Shown: positions 1 to 14,400, numbered from the stretch's first letter. The stretch: DNA of 64,000 nucleotides from Sipunculus nudus (GCA_026874595.1 CM049306.1:8240519-8304518); one strand, 5' to 3'. Numbers and translations are program-made. The notes: generated by a model from the sequence alone, not told the origin.

Positions 1-624
1 GGTACTTTTTTGGGTGATTACCAGTGTATGGGGGGTGGTACTTTTTTGGGTGATTTCCAGTGTATGGGGGGGGGGGGGGTAGTACTTTTTTAGGGTGATT
101 TCCGTTGTATTGGGGTGGTACTTTTTTTGGGTGATTTCCAGTGTATGAAGGAGGGGGGGGGGGTACTTTTCTGGGGTGATTTGCAGTGTATGGGGGTGGT
201 ACTTTTTTGAGGTGATTTCCAGTGTATGGGGAGTGGTACTTTTTTGGGGTGATTTCCAGTGTATGGGGGTGGTACTTTTTTTAGGTGATTTCCAGTGTAT
301 GGTGGCGGTACCTTTTTTTGGGTGAGTTCCAGTGTATGGGGGGTGGTACTTTTTTGGGTGATTACCAGTGTATGGGGGGTGGTACTTTTTTGGGTGATTT
401 CAAGTGTGTGGGGGGGGGGGGGGGGGGGTTAGTACTTTTTTTAGGGTGATTTCCGTTGTATGAGGGGTGGTACTTTTTTTGGGTGATTACCAGTGTATTT
501 GGGTGGTAATATTTTGGGGTGATTACCAGGGTATGTGGGGTGGTACTTTTTTGGAGTGATTACCAGTGTATTGGGGTGGTAATTTTTTGGGGTGATTACC
601 AGGGTATGGGGAGATGGTACTTAC
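1..624. repeat. Minisatellite, about 36-bp unit, abutting the exon 10 donor (intron 10)
   Basis: About 16 degenerate copies of a unit like ggtacttttttgggtgatta followed by ccagtgtatgggg, with variable T and G runs. It starts at the left edge and ends at the splice donor. Read on the gene strand, the unit contains CCCCAAAAAAGTACC, which resembles the exon-intron junction CCCCAGGTAAGTACC. The array may therefore have grown from the donor region. Confidence 0.95.
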
Positions 625-783
625 CTGGGGCTCGTATCTGATCAGAATATCATAGTCCATGGACGTCGGGAGACCGGAGACCTGGAACTCCAGCCTGTCA
701 CCCTCCCTGACCTTCATGAACCCGGGGCCAGTCCACGTGGTTGGTCTGTTGGGGATTGGGCCCCTCACTACTACGTGTCCATT
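625..783 (-). CDS. LAMB1: Laminin beta exon 10: start of laminin IV type B (LF) domain
   Basis: This 159-bp phase 0-0 exon encodes [20 protein letters not shown], then [15 protein letters not shown] and [14 protein letters not shown]. The WTGPGF-V-EG and [12 protein letters not shown] words are diagnostic of the beta-chain LF domain. The acceptor is CACATAG|AAT and the donor is CCCCAG|GTAAGT. A minisatellite begins directly at this donor. This is the most C-terminal exon in the window; the gene continues beyond position 1. Confidence 0.95.
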
Positions 784-3700
784 CTATGTGAAAACAAAGA
801 ATTCATCATTCCTGTAATCATTCAAGTTCTGACACTCATGAAAACAATGATGTGACATGAATCAAAGTTTAAATGAGAGTACTAAAGTTTTTGTCTTAGT
901 ATATACTACATCAATCATTAATGACTCAATGCTCACAAAAAAACTTACTTGGTCTTTATTTATTTCCAAATGAATTATGTATAGTTCTATCAATAAGATC
1001 ATTAAAACATTTAATACTAAAGCAATTTTCATTCATGCAAAGCCTTTTCTATAAATTTGTTTTTACTTTTTTTATTGTGGCAGAAATTTGAACCAAAAAC
1101 ACATCTTCAACAAATATAAACAAAGAACTGTTTCAACTATGACCACCAGATGTCGCTGATAAGCCAATGATGTACTACTGTAAATAATAATTAGTAATCA
1201 ATGTATCTATTACCTTGATTTAAAATCTTTCCTTATTATTAACAGAATGACATGATATCCTGTTATTGACTTACCCCAATCAGCCTCTCAAACTCTGCCT
1301 CAAAGATGTAGTAGTCCAGGTACGGCACAAAGTACCTGTTCTCTGGTGCGTCACAGCGGCGGTTAACGATATGAGGCTTACACTTACACTGGCCGCTCTG
1401 CTGGTCACAATCATCATCATACGCACCTCCGACGTCACAGTTACACGCAAGACAGCCATCCAGCTCCTCACTTAGGCCGTAGTAATTAGGCTGGAATATG
1501 AAAAATGTTGGTTAGATAGTTTGATACATGTCATGACACAAAATAAATTAAGTGAGAATCTAATTTTGAACACATACCAACTTACTCTCTTTTGGCCTGT
1601 TTAAATCACATTTCCTTATTTCAGGCTCTCACCCAGAGAAAGTTAAAACACTACAGTGACCAGTTGAAGTGTAACATGGTATTGTACACACATTAAATTT
1701 TAAATAGTAATAAACAGTGCTAGTAAAACAAACATAAATCAAACAGTAATGTACTTGTGATGGTTTAACCACCAATGTCTCTGACTGAGTAAGGGCCTGG
1801 TCAAATATAAGGCAGAATCTGTCTGCCATATCTCTTCTTAGTTATTGTTAGACTGTAAAACTCCATATGGAAAGCGAGCATAAACTGTCACACTCCCCTG
1901 TGCTCAGGGATCAGTTGTGCTAAGTCACAAACATCAGGACAGGGCTGTTCTTTATCACTCACCATACACTGATCACAGGCTCTTCCTGTGACGAATCTCT
2001 TACAGCGACATTCGCCTGTCCTCTTATCACAGCCGTAGTTGCCAATTGTACCCAGAGTGTTACAGGCACAAGCTACAAAATGTGATATACAATATGATAA
2101 TAAGGACACAACAAACTTGCATCATCAGGTGAGTGTAATGTACTGTTTAAAACAAGAACAACAAATCAATTTCTTATATCATTACATCATTTTTTGTGCT
2201 TTGATAAAAACTGTAATTACAAAAAATATAAGGAACAAAATGCAAGCACAGTATTTTGTAATAACTTTAAAGTATAATATTTGTCAATAATTTATTCCAA
2301 CCAAAAAACCCAGTAAAAAAGGTAAAGTAAAGTGTATTTCTATATAATGGTAGGCTTATATTTACAAAGATTACAATTAAATAAAACTAGTTGATATGCA
2401 TGGATAGGGTATACCTTCAAAATCACTAAAATACTTACCATAATGGTAATTTCTATGTTTGTACAGTAAACCCTTTCTTTTAGTTTTACGATTCTGCCTT
2501 ACATATTACTACAAGTGATGACAACCCCTTTAATTAAAGGTTCCAATATCTGAGATTCTAGTACTCACGCTGGCATCCAGCCGGGTTGTCTCCTGTCAGG
2601 TTCCAGTAACCATTTTCACAACGGTCACAACGTGGGCCTGATACGTAGCGTTTGCAGATACATCTGCCTGCCACAAGGTCGTTTTCTTCATCTGTTCGAC
2701 TTTCACATTCACCATTATGTTCAGATCCATAAGGATCGCAGTCACAGGCTAATGAAGATAAAGAAATGATAATGTACATGTGACAAAGATATCAATTGAA
2801 TACCCTAATTTTCTGGTGAAAAAATCACTAAATTGAGAGTAAAAACTACAGAATCATAATCTTCAACACATGGGGTTAAAGTAAGATTTCTCAGGTACCA
2901 TCTACAGACTTTCTTGTTTTGAAAACCACAGAACTTGTTTCAGCTGTCACAGATTGTGATAAAACACATATAATGGGGATTTATACATTTATCAAATATG
3001 TCACTCAACAGACTGGATCCAAAGATTCAGGTTGATGCAGCATTTTGGGACACTGTTTACAATTTATTTCATGGCTGGTGTCCTGACAGGTCCATACTAC
3101 CTCCCACCCAATATAAATATAAACTTTTTTTATTAAGGATAGGTTCCTGGCCTGTTGGTGGCTCTGTTTATTGAATGAGGATGAAGGCATCCTTACAATT
3201 AGAATGATATGTTATTAATAAACCTTCTGGATTTCAGGTTTATATGCCCGAGGTTAGGAATAATTGATGAGTCACAACCTGCTGTTAAGACAGAGTGAAT
3301 CTCTGAGGTTCAACAAAATTACACTGTTATTGATGTATGGGGTTGAACTGAGGACCTTCCGCCCCACAGTCCAACACCTTAACCACTAGGCTACGTCTGA
3401 CCCCATGCATAAATATATTAATTATATAATTACATGAACTTATCCAAGGGAATAACAAGCAGCATGTACATACGCTGACAGACATTGGGGTCGTTGATAG
3501 GCCTGCCTGGATCACGGAAGTAGAACGGTTTACACTCCTCACAGTGGATGCCCATCGTGTTGTGGCGACAGTCATCACAGACTCCTCCGTTTGTGTTGTT
3601 GTTGGATGCGTACACAGCAGGATCAAAGTGACACCTGGTTGAGTGGTTGTTACAGTCACAACCTGGCAACGAGAAAGTGCAAGTTCTTACCTGACAAATA

Positions 3701-5337
3701 TAAAACTACTAATTTAGTCATGTTATATTGTGTTAAAAATTAAACAATAAATATACCCGAAAAATACTGTGGGATCATAACATTCCTCAAAGGCAAACTG
3801 TACTGTCATTGTATTCAGGCAGTTTTAACAGTAATCTGGTAAAGAACAGGTGAATGGCGTTATGATGACTGTTTATTGAATCAGGGTCAAGGTAACAATA
3901 TTTTACAATATATCATTCTACATAATATACTGTTACTAAGCCTTCTAGGATGTACATGCAATAACCCTAAAGTCAAAGCATCTGGTATAGTCTGTGAGGT
4001 TCAACTGAGATTGAAGCACTGGTAGGGTGAGAACAGGAGATGAGCTGCTTGGCAGACCAGCACATTAATCTCCAGGCTACAATTGACATCCATGATGGGA
4101 TTATACTTACAACAAAATAATCTAATTTTTATTCTATAAATACATAGACTTATTGACAATGTAGCTCTCTTTAGAGCGGTGCATCATGGTTATTTACTGT
4201 TAACTTACGTTCACATGCGTTGGTCTCTGAGCCTCTGGCCGGCCTCCATGGCAGGTTGTTGTAGAAGTCCTCACACTGTTCACAGTTCAGACCCTTTGTA
4301 TTATGAGTACACTCACACCTGCCATATACCTGTAATCATAGGTATCATGGTTAAAATAAAGTCCAGGATTTAAAGATATCATTATTTAAATTAATTTACA
4401 CCTGTCAGTCTTTAATTTCACCATATAGGAAAGAACACAAAACTAAACAAGAGCACTGCCAGTGAACATAATATGCCCATTGAGTATCTGGTGACCTCTG
4501 ACCTCATTAAATATGCATGAATATTGATGAGAGGGTAATTCAGATGAGAAACTCTATTGGTTAATATTTATAATGAGTTTCATGAAAATCCATTGGATTT
4601 TTGTCAAGTCACCATGGTGTCTCCAAAGTGAGGTGACCTCTGACCCCATTAAATATGTGTCGATTTTGCTAGAAATCAAACTTAAGCAAAATATTTTATT
4701 GATTAACATTTCTGATGAGTTTTATCAAAATCCTTCATATCCTTTAAAAGTTTTCACAGCGACAGCACAAAGTAACTATCATAATGACACTACAAAGCAG
4801 CTTGGTAACCTCTGACCTCATTAAATATGCCTGAAATCTGCTGAGAATTGAATTGAGGTGAAAAACTCTAATGGTAAATATGTATAATGAGTTTAATGAA
4901 AATCCATAGGATTTTTGGGAAGTGACCATGGTGCCTCCAAAGTACGGTGACCTCTGACCTGGATAAATTTGTGTTAAGTTATCACGGCAACAGCACATTG
5001 TGACATTGCTCTACAAAAATTGAATAAACTGACACTCTATTTTCTCTCCATGATTATCTTATTCTGCATGTGTGTTAACCTTCATGTGTTAATGTCTTTT
5101 TCTCAGGGGTATAACTGTGTTAGTCCACTCCTGTAATTCTTGCTTTTTCCAACAGATGTCCCTGCCTGTCTTCCTCACTCTCACCAGTCTTGCCAGCCAA
5201 ACTCTCAATCTGTCAATCTCTATCTATCTGCTCCTACCTATTTCTATCTGCTCCTATCAGCTTTTCCTGATAACTACATATCTTTAGAATCTCCCTCCTT
5301 TCATTTTTCTTTTCTGAACATTTGCCAATAATCCAAA

Positions 5338-5406
<69 letters not shown>

Positions 5407-8400
5407 AACCTCATAATGATACAGCTATCATACCATTTGTTCTTTTTCCTGCTGCCACTCCAGCGGCAGACACCTGGAGGCGTGACCATAACAAGAACAG
5501 CTTCCTCTCACCACCATCTCGTAAATAGAGTAATAATACTTCTCCTTAATGGCAGGTCGGCTGTCCAGCTGGTTGTCACCTGGAATAAAAAAAAGACAAA
5601 ATAATATACAAGATTAAATGTATTCCAAATATAGTATCAACATAATAAGTAGATTTTCAAACATTGGGAAACTGTGATCAGGATTTCCAATTTAAGAAAG
5701 AAACAAGCTTGAAAATTTATTCATTCATGGAACTGAACTGATCCCTGGACATATTAACATACAATATAAATTACACTAAATCAGTTCCATGCATACATTA
5801 TATATCAATTTAAGCAGTGATTCAAACCCAAATTGATAGAATATCTCATAAGTCATTGCCAGAGTACTGAATACCCCCCTGGGTACCTCTAACCCCTCCC
5901 CCTTCCTGCCCAGCAGCAGTGATACCTGGAGTGACACCTGTTGATACATCAAACAATTAATGCAGGCTCACTCACCTGGTTCCAGGTCACTGAGTTGACC
6001 TGTGAATGTCAAGTGTCCTGACTACAGGATACTGACACCCAAGGCATGTATCCTGCCCAGGGCATGTATCCCAAAGTTTATCAACAATACATACAATATA
6101 CTACTCAATTCAAGGTGTGCTTTCCCTAATAATAACCTCAACTCTTCATATCCAGCCCCACCCCTACCCCAAATTCTTTCAAACCCTGTACTTAATTTTT
6201 TTCATAATGCTACTAATATTATGGTACCATATTTTATGGTGTACATTTTCATTTTTACGAGTTTAACTTTTCAAGCTCTAATCCTTACAATATATATCAG
6301 CATCATTAAACAACATCTATGTCTAAAAATCAACATCTTGATAGCTTGTTTCTGGAGGCAGGAGAACATTTTTTTTTATAAAACTAAATAATTATTATCA
6401 GAAAGTCCCAGCATTAAAAACATTATATCATCATATTAATAAGCCTTATTAAATACTTATAAGATAAACTCACCTGATGCACTAAGTACAGCAAAGCATA
6501 GTTACTTCTTCACCTGGACATATGACTGGTTTCATAGATTTCTATACACTTCAATTAAACCAGACAAATAGGTCTGTAGGGCATATTTTCAGACATGCAA
6601 ATTAAATAAAGGGAGACCCTTTTCATTGTAAGATAGGTTTGTTTACCTTTTATCCACCAGAGGGCAGTAAACCATTGTTTGATAACACTGAGTCCAATGA
6701 CATAACATGAACACTATTTAAAATGGTGATACTGCAGGGGCTTATTAACATAAAGCATGATGATGAATATTTATTGTTCTGCATATATTACCACAATGCA
6801 TGAGGCCTGGGTTCTACTTTTCTAGTGTGTTTTATCTTTCAGTGATGATCGAGTGAATGAAAAAGGTGCAAACATATAGTTTGTCTGATTAACTGCAAAA
6901 TAGTGTGGACATGCTGTAACAGGAATATACCATTGAATTTTCTTTATAAATAAGTACTGGTATGGGTTGATTTTACCTAACAATCAGCTGTCTTTTTATA
7001 TAATTCACCATGTCACAGGAATCACCTATAACCTCTATACATAATACACAGGCCCCCAAGTGAGCCATGTGGTAAAACAAGTCAAAACTAATTAAAAAGG
7101 GATGAAGGGTGTATGTACTATTTTGATCATCCTCTGATTTTGCATCAGGAGTTAGCTCCTGACTGACCAATGGCAGCAGGGTGGAGTGTTTGCTGGGAAG
7201 CTGGCATCTGGTGTTCAGGGCATCTGGTGCATGCCAGATAGCTACCCTGTATATAAATACCCTTGTCTGGACCCAGGACATGTATAAATAAATCAGTCAG
7301 GAATCTCCCTGCTTACCCCTCCACTAACAGTATAATCGTGGCTACTGCCAGCTCCGTGATGAGCTTCCACTTAAGCATATTGAAAAAAACAGAAATACAT
7401 TGGCTCAGAAGAAGAGATACAAGAATAGCAACTGATCTTGTAGGCTGATCGAGGTGTCTCGCATTATAACATTGTAGGCTGATCGAGGTGTCTCGCATTA
7501 TAACATTGTGGTTTCTGTCAAAACAAGATACACTAGCCATAATGACAAGATCTGTCCTTGACTTAAGGTGTGTGTGTATATATATAATATGGACTGCCCC
7601 TGGTTAAATCCCAGGAATAAAGATTCAAGCACCTAACACCTACGCAGGCTAATATAGAGACCTCAGGCAGGTCTTCACTTGGGAGCTCTGTTGACTACCC
7701 CCCTGCTATCTAAAGCCCTCCTGCCACCCAGCTTTATTAAATTGTAGGCTGCTTGGGCCAAAACCAACACTCTTTTTCTTTCTCTATCAACAGTGCTGGC
7801 TGACTTCACAAGTTCTGTCAGCGGGGGTGATAGGTGTGATCTGTGGGGCCCCTCCTGAATTCGGACCACTCTTCTCCCCAGCACAGAAAGCACAACATCA
7901 GTGCTGGTTGACAAATAAAGCGGGACACTCATAAACCTTACCCCTGTGTGTATGTGTTGACGGGTCATTGAAGGACCCTTGTGTTACAGGACTCTGTCCT
8001 CATCACAACATGCAGACACTGGTCAGCCATGATTTATATAGGACTATTTTGTCAGGTCCACTGGTCACCATTGTAGCTACATAAGGACCAAGTTGTCCTC
8101 CCCCTCTTGGACAGTAACCACTCTGTCCTTTTCAGACACTTGTCCTCCATACATCACTCTTACTCTCCCACCCACAGCCCGTGGCCTAATTAGCTGCAGC
8201 TGGCCTGAAACAAGACTATCTTGTTCTGACAAGTCCTTAATGGGACATTCTCTCCATGTCTCATGTACTTCTCTCCATGTCTCATGTACTTCTCCAACAA
8301 TTCACAACAGACCCGTGAGCATGGCAAGGGGAGAAAAACCAAACTCCAAAACAGAGTTTGAAACTTATAACCAAATTAGTGATAAAGTTATGGTTATGGG

Positions 8401-11400
8401 ACACCACGTCATGTGATTGCGGAAGATGACAATACATGTTCAAAACCCAAGTGAAGTACAATGAGAGAGGATGGATTTAAATCAGCAGGCTATCAATCAC
8501 TGTCTGTTGGAAAAATCTGAATTAGTTTTACTTGGTGAACTTTAGCGATAGCAAGAATCTGTTTTGTTTTGAAGAACTCTTATGTGCTAATGTAGAAAAT
8601 ATATCATGAAAGGCCATAAGTATAAATCCATATATTAAAAGTTCTAATGTACTGCATAATAGCTGCCATCTGTTAGCAGCCACTGTCACACTGACTTTGA
8701 AGTAATCTGCCCAACAATAGCAACTGTGCACTCTGCAAATGAACCTTGTTTCAGAAAAAGAAATTGAAGTTCCAAAGAGTTAATAATAGATAAAATTCTT
8801 TATATGCAGACAGTTGTCAAGGTAATCAGCAACAATTCTCAGTAGCATCTCCCAAGCATCTTGATCCTAAGCCATAAGCTTAAATATTTGAGAGCAATAG
8901 CTCATATCAGCTGTTTACAGAGTCTATAGATATAAATTCCCTTCAAATAAGGCTTATCAGTCACCTATAGCATCAATCTAAATTACATAACAAGGGGTGT
9001 GTGCTATCTGCAGGAGTGTGTAAACATGACCAAAGTACCTGTGAAAGCACCAATTCCCACAGTTCCCTGTGCGTGTGCCTATGCCAGGATAGATGCCCCT
9101 GTTGTGACATGTTGTCCTGGCCTTTCTAAAAAGTAAGAGGCCCTCCTGCAATTCTACCCCTGGATGTTTTATCACAGGAAACCAAGCAGTTGAGCATGGC
9201 AATAGGGTGGGGAGGGTCCCGCTTCTCAGGGTCACCAATATGACATAAATACACACAGCATCTCCACAGAAGATGTTGACAGGCTTGGGAAGATGTGATT
9301 CATATCTCTGACAGGAGGGCAGCTGAGGCAGGGATAATCTCTTCACACATACATCCATACTTTATACTCTCCCCCCCCCCACATAAAATAATAAAAACAT
9401 ATTAAATGAATAAATAGGATTTGGCCATCATTTGGGACAATCCTAAGGTCAGAATTTATTAAAGAAAAATAACAATTTGTTGTGTGTCCTGACTATTAAA
9501 ATATTTTTTTATTATGATCCATCCAAACCGCATGAAACACCATTTACAATAATTCCGCAAAATAGCATTCATCTCAGGTCCAATACTCCTAGTGTGAAAA
9601 TATGTTAATGATATACTGCCAATATAATTTTGCTCACCAGGTAATGTGAATATTGAAAAGTTTACTATCCAAGAAGGCTCAAGGATGTTTAATTTGATGA
9701 TTTTGAGCTGAAGGTTAAGTAAACCTATTCCATGTGCGTTTGTTGTGTGATGGGAGGATTTCATCCAGATCCCAGACTTTGTCCTGATTTGATTGGCTGG
9801 TACACATGTGACATCATGAACTGAATTTTATCAACAACTCAGATCTAGTATACTATGCATGTTGTTTTTATTCTCTGCTGAAAATCTGGGACTGGCAGAG
9901 GAAGAAATACTGTGATTTTACTGGTTCTAGAATTTTTAGTCACAGGGGATTTCCCAGTGTGTGACGTCACTGCCAAGTTGACAGTTCTCATAGATGAGCC
10001 AATAGTTTTTGAACAAATCACACCTCATGTTTTTTGGTGGAAAAATAGATAGAAAAAATGTTTTTCCTCCAGGAATAGGGCTATTACATGTAAAATCTAT
10101 ATTAATATTTTTTTCATAGGCAATTATGTTATATGATAATATAATGAGATTTGGAATACGTTTGCTTGACCTGAAACTGGTAGATGGAATGCTGTTTATT
10201 TTGAAACCTGCAAAAACCTATGTGGTACCATATCAGAAATGGGCTACCCTGTACATTTTTAATATTATATATTAAGTCATACCTTGAATTAAAAGATTGA
10301 TTGGGTCCAGGAACAATGTATAATATGATTTAAATTTAACCACACAAAAGCACAAAGGTTCCTGTGTGATGTCTCTCCTCCCACACAAACACTTTGGTCA
10401 TTAAGTAAGGTCACAAAGAACAACTCTCACTCATACTTAATTCATGACTGACAAGTAGTTTTTATTCACCCTCTACAACATGGAAACAAAACCATTTATT
10501 CTGAGTAGAGAACATCTCTCAACCACACCTGGCTGACAAAGAGAAAGATTTTACCACACAACGATCACATATAACATGTGACCTTTGGCAAACTACAGCT
10601 TTCTTTGATGACATTGTACATAAAGACAGCAAACATGGCAGGAATCAACAAGCTGAGTCATAACAAATGGAAAGAGAAGCACTTAATCACAAACATGTTA
10701 TGACTGAGCAAAAAAAATTTATGAACACATTATGTGCTTATTGACAAAAATCACAACCGTTCAGTGCAAAATGACTAGAACTGACCTTTGACCCAGATGA
10801 CCTTGACCTATATAACTTTGGATTATCACCTAGGTCATACAATCTGTCAAAAATATGTCAGTAACAGACATGTCCAGTGTTGGGTGAGAAATGGAACACA
10901 AATAGACCTGGCTGGATGACATTTTATTTAAGTAATAAATGTGTCCCCATGTGTCACTTAATTGTTGAAATGGTATGCAGAATATATGTAATATTCCTTA
11001 TATCATTTCCTTATATTATATATTTTCAACTAAATTTCCGCTATAAGACAGGTGACCCAGGGGTTATGACACTCAGGTGATCTCTTACACTGAGTGATTG
11101 TATCAATTTCGATTACTGTCATTTTAGTATTTTTGCTATTGTGTAAGTGGCAGCTGTGAATAATTTATCAAATGGATTTACTTCAAATTTTCCATGGTGA
11201 TATAGACATGTGTAAATGATGAATATTCTTCAGTTTGTGCATTAAATGTAAAATTTTGTTTGCTGGGCTACAATGATGACATGTCCACTCTTATTTCTCA
11301 GTCAGAAAAATATGGTCAGCTGAGCTAGAAGATGACAAATACTGGAAGACATTGAGCCATAAATAAAATTTTAATGTGTGATATATTTAAGCAAAATTTG

Positions 11401-14400
11401 ATCCAGCTACTTTTCCTTTTTATGTTTGAATATGTGGCCAAACTCAGAGACTCACCGAGTGTATGAAGCTTTGTAAAGTTGACCCTGAGATTGGTGACCT
11501 TGAGAAGGTCCTGCACGGCTTCACTGTATGGGTTGTCTATCTGGATGAATGGTGGCAATACACGGAAAATAACCTGAAACACAAAAGTTATAAAACAAAT
11601 TAAAAATATGAAATTATAAAATACAAAGAACTGCTTTTAAATGCAACACCTCACTTTATAAACCAACTGAGTAGGCTGAAACAAACATTTTGAATTCAAG
11701 AAAACAGGGCAATCTCTCCTGTACTAGAAATGTCTGCATCAGGAGGGTATTTACAGTTACTAGTTACTAGTAGTGGTAGGAATTGGTAGTACACAGTGTT
11801 TGATGATGGAAGGAGAATACTGACCAATGATCCATTTTTAATCAGTTATTTCAAATTCCTTTTACATTTCCATAAAACATATTAACAAAAGTCTGTATAA
11901 ACATAAATGAATATTCAAATAAAAAATGTACTCCCAGGATTTTCATAATGAAATTGAGAATGAGACTGGGAACAAGTTTATTTCTACGTTCTGGTGTAAG
12001 ACATAACGGTACCTGCATGTGATTTTGTTGTGAGATGTAACATTAAATTGAAGTTTCTGCTGACAGATATTACAAGTATTTTCTAACATAACAATTTAAT
12101 GTCTAGTTTCTGAGGGGATTCCCCTGCATTCCAAGCATTCACATGGGCCTGTATAAACAGGTTACAGCTGGTGCCACTGTTTCCTTCAGGTATCTTTCAA
12201 CTGAGAACCATAAACAGAGAATCAGTTTCAAAGTAAAACAGACAAGCCCTGGCCTCCTGCTGAGAGTACACACTGACTCTAAGACTCACACAGTTTCCTC
12301 TTCAGAAACAGCAGTTGAAGAAATCAGGATTAAACAGCATGAGTTTATGAAAATAATGACTCATGATGTAATTTTCATCAGCATATAATGTGACCAGCAT
12401 ACTAGGGTCTTGAAACATCATGGCCAATACAGCTATCATTTCATTCAATGACACTTAAATCAGCTAATCCAGAATATTAGCCTAAAATTATCAAAATCAA
12501 CTCATATCATTCGTAACTTATCACCATCTTATAGACAAAACTTGTCACAGTTAACTACAGGAAAAACTTGCCTAACGGTATAGTGACAACCTCAAAATAA
12601 CAACCACTTTATCAAGGTTTATTACGAGGTTTAACTGTATAGCAATAAATTTGGTGTAAGACTAAGTGATGTCTGCAGTTGTTGTCCACTGATATATGTT
12701 ACTTCAGGACTTGTGTGTCCTCTCATACAATACTGGAATTGCTGGGACTGCCTGGAATTTTTCTGTCTCATTTTTATAGTACTCAGACTAAACTGTACAT
12801 TTAATCATGGCTCCTGCGACTTCAAATACATCATCCATATGTGTGTCAAAAAAGGAATGAGAATCTGGGAAAATCCAGAATCTTCCCTGGAAACATGAAA
12901 ATTCTCATTCAAGTGATAGTATGAATTGATTCACATTTTTCCCAGGAAAAATGTGAATTCTCTTTCTTCCTGGGAAAAACGTGAATTCTCATTTTCCCCA
13001 GGAAGAATGGTAATTCCCATTCTTCCTGGGAAGATTCTGGATCTTCCTAGATTCTAGTTCTTCCCTTGACATATGTATTCCATTTTAATCCCAGTTTTGT
13101 CAACAATGATCCCCTGAAATCCAATTGGCTATATGACAATCAAAAGAGCATCAGTAATTATCCTTTAAATTAGTAAATAATTAAAACATCATGTATTTAA
13201 GAGAACTTATTCAAACAAAAACAGGTTGACAAGCACAAGTGTTAAACAAGAACAACCATTAGCAAAGGACAGTTACATCATTTCAACAGGAGCTAGCCCA
13301 CACTCACAATTATGTCAAATTCTATTCATCCTGACAGTGAAACCAGAATACACTACCCAAACACTAACCACATGAAAGACATTCTACCTGTTTTATGAAT
13401 GGGAAACAGGAACAACACCACAGAAAGTGAAGGTAAAAACTGATTGCTTACATATGTGTATGGATCTATATATCTGGGTTGACAAGAGGAAACAATTACA
13501 AATGTGAAATTGTCGATTTTACAAAAGGCTTTGAACCATTTCTAAACATATATTGTGTACATAAGTCTGAGAATTAAGATTCAGCTTGTTGTACTTGTAA
13601 CCAAAACATGTTGAATTCAGTGACTGTTTTTCATTGACTGTTTCTGAAACAATCTCTTGAAATCAGCACCTCAAATAAAGGAAGAAAGTCCTAATTGCTT
13701 ACATAAATGTAAATTAAGGAAATAATGCTGGTTTTTAATGAAGGGACGAATTTCACCTTAGTGTACAACGATGGCTCAGAAAAGCCTGGCTTTCCCAGGA
13801 TGGCTACAAGATGAAACTTGTTGAGGAAAAACTGTAAGGATTTATTAATATGAATGCCTGTAAATTACACTAAGTGAATACAGTGCAACTTATGAAGTTA
13901 TACTTAAAAAAACATGTCTTAATAACAACAATAAGCCAGTATGGAACATAGTCACATTATAAATCCATGCAAATCAGCTTCTATGGTGTTTTGATAGGTG
14001 AGGAATGTTTAAGGGGGGATTAGATTATCATCTGACCAGATCAGGGGCATTAATATGACATAACTAATCTTCATCTGCTCACACAGATAGCACAGGCTAA
14101 TGGGGATTGGGTTGGTATGTTCATCCCCCCCCCCCCATCGATACACATTTCCTAGGAGAAATCACCTAAATTTTTTCATGTGGTTCATCTGAATATGAAG
14201 GCTCAAATGATCCACACCTGGAGTTATTTAAATTTTAAAGGTATTAGACTCTTGAGTATATAAACAGTAAAGCTCCCCTTCCAAATATCCTGGAGCCTGC
14301 ACACACTGTATACACAGTGTATACGTACAAACACTGTACTGCCATAAACAGGGACAAGACCAGTGAAGATAGAGATTTATACGAAGGCATGTGGAATGTC

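Larger units (their letters stand above)
5580..11455. other. Laminin beta intron 3 (5.9 kb)
   Basis: AT-rich intron with small tandem duplications (7440-7507, 8250-8291), a CTCF-like motif at 6654, a DR1-like word at 10782 and short C-runs near 9370. The 129-codon open frame at 6002-6391 is low-complexity and unrelated to anything I recognise. No other gene seen. Confidence 0.75.

Noticed and set aside
3327-3408. Possible tRNA gene
   Set aside because: Only the A/B-box-like words are present. The cloverleaf arms do not pair, and the sequence continues into a SINE body that has a second copy in the next intron.
5470-5490. Alternative exon 4 donor CAG|GTGTCT
   Set aside because: It would remove LE1 residues and break the frame to exon 5. 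The ATG|GTATGA donor at 5433 restores both phase and homology.
6002-6391. 129-codon plus-strand open frame
   Set aside because: AT-rich and low in complexity, antisense to laminin in intron 3, with no domain.
7675-7968. 97-codon minus-strand open frame
   Set aside because: Not recognisable, lacks splice signals that would link it to laminin exons, and does not match the laminin domain order.
8978-9358. 126-codon minus-strand open frame in intron 3
   Set aside because: No recognisable domain, irregular composition and no splice context. Taken as a chance frame.
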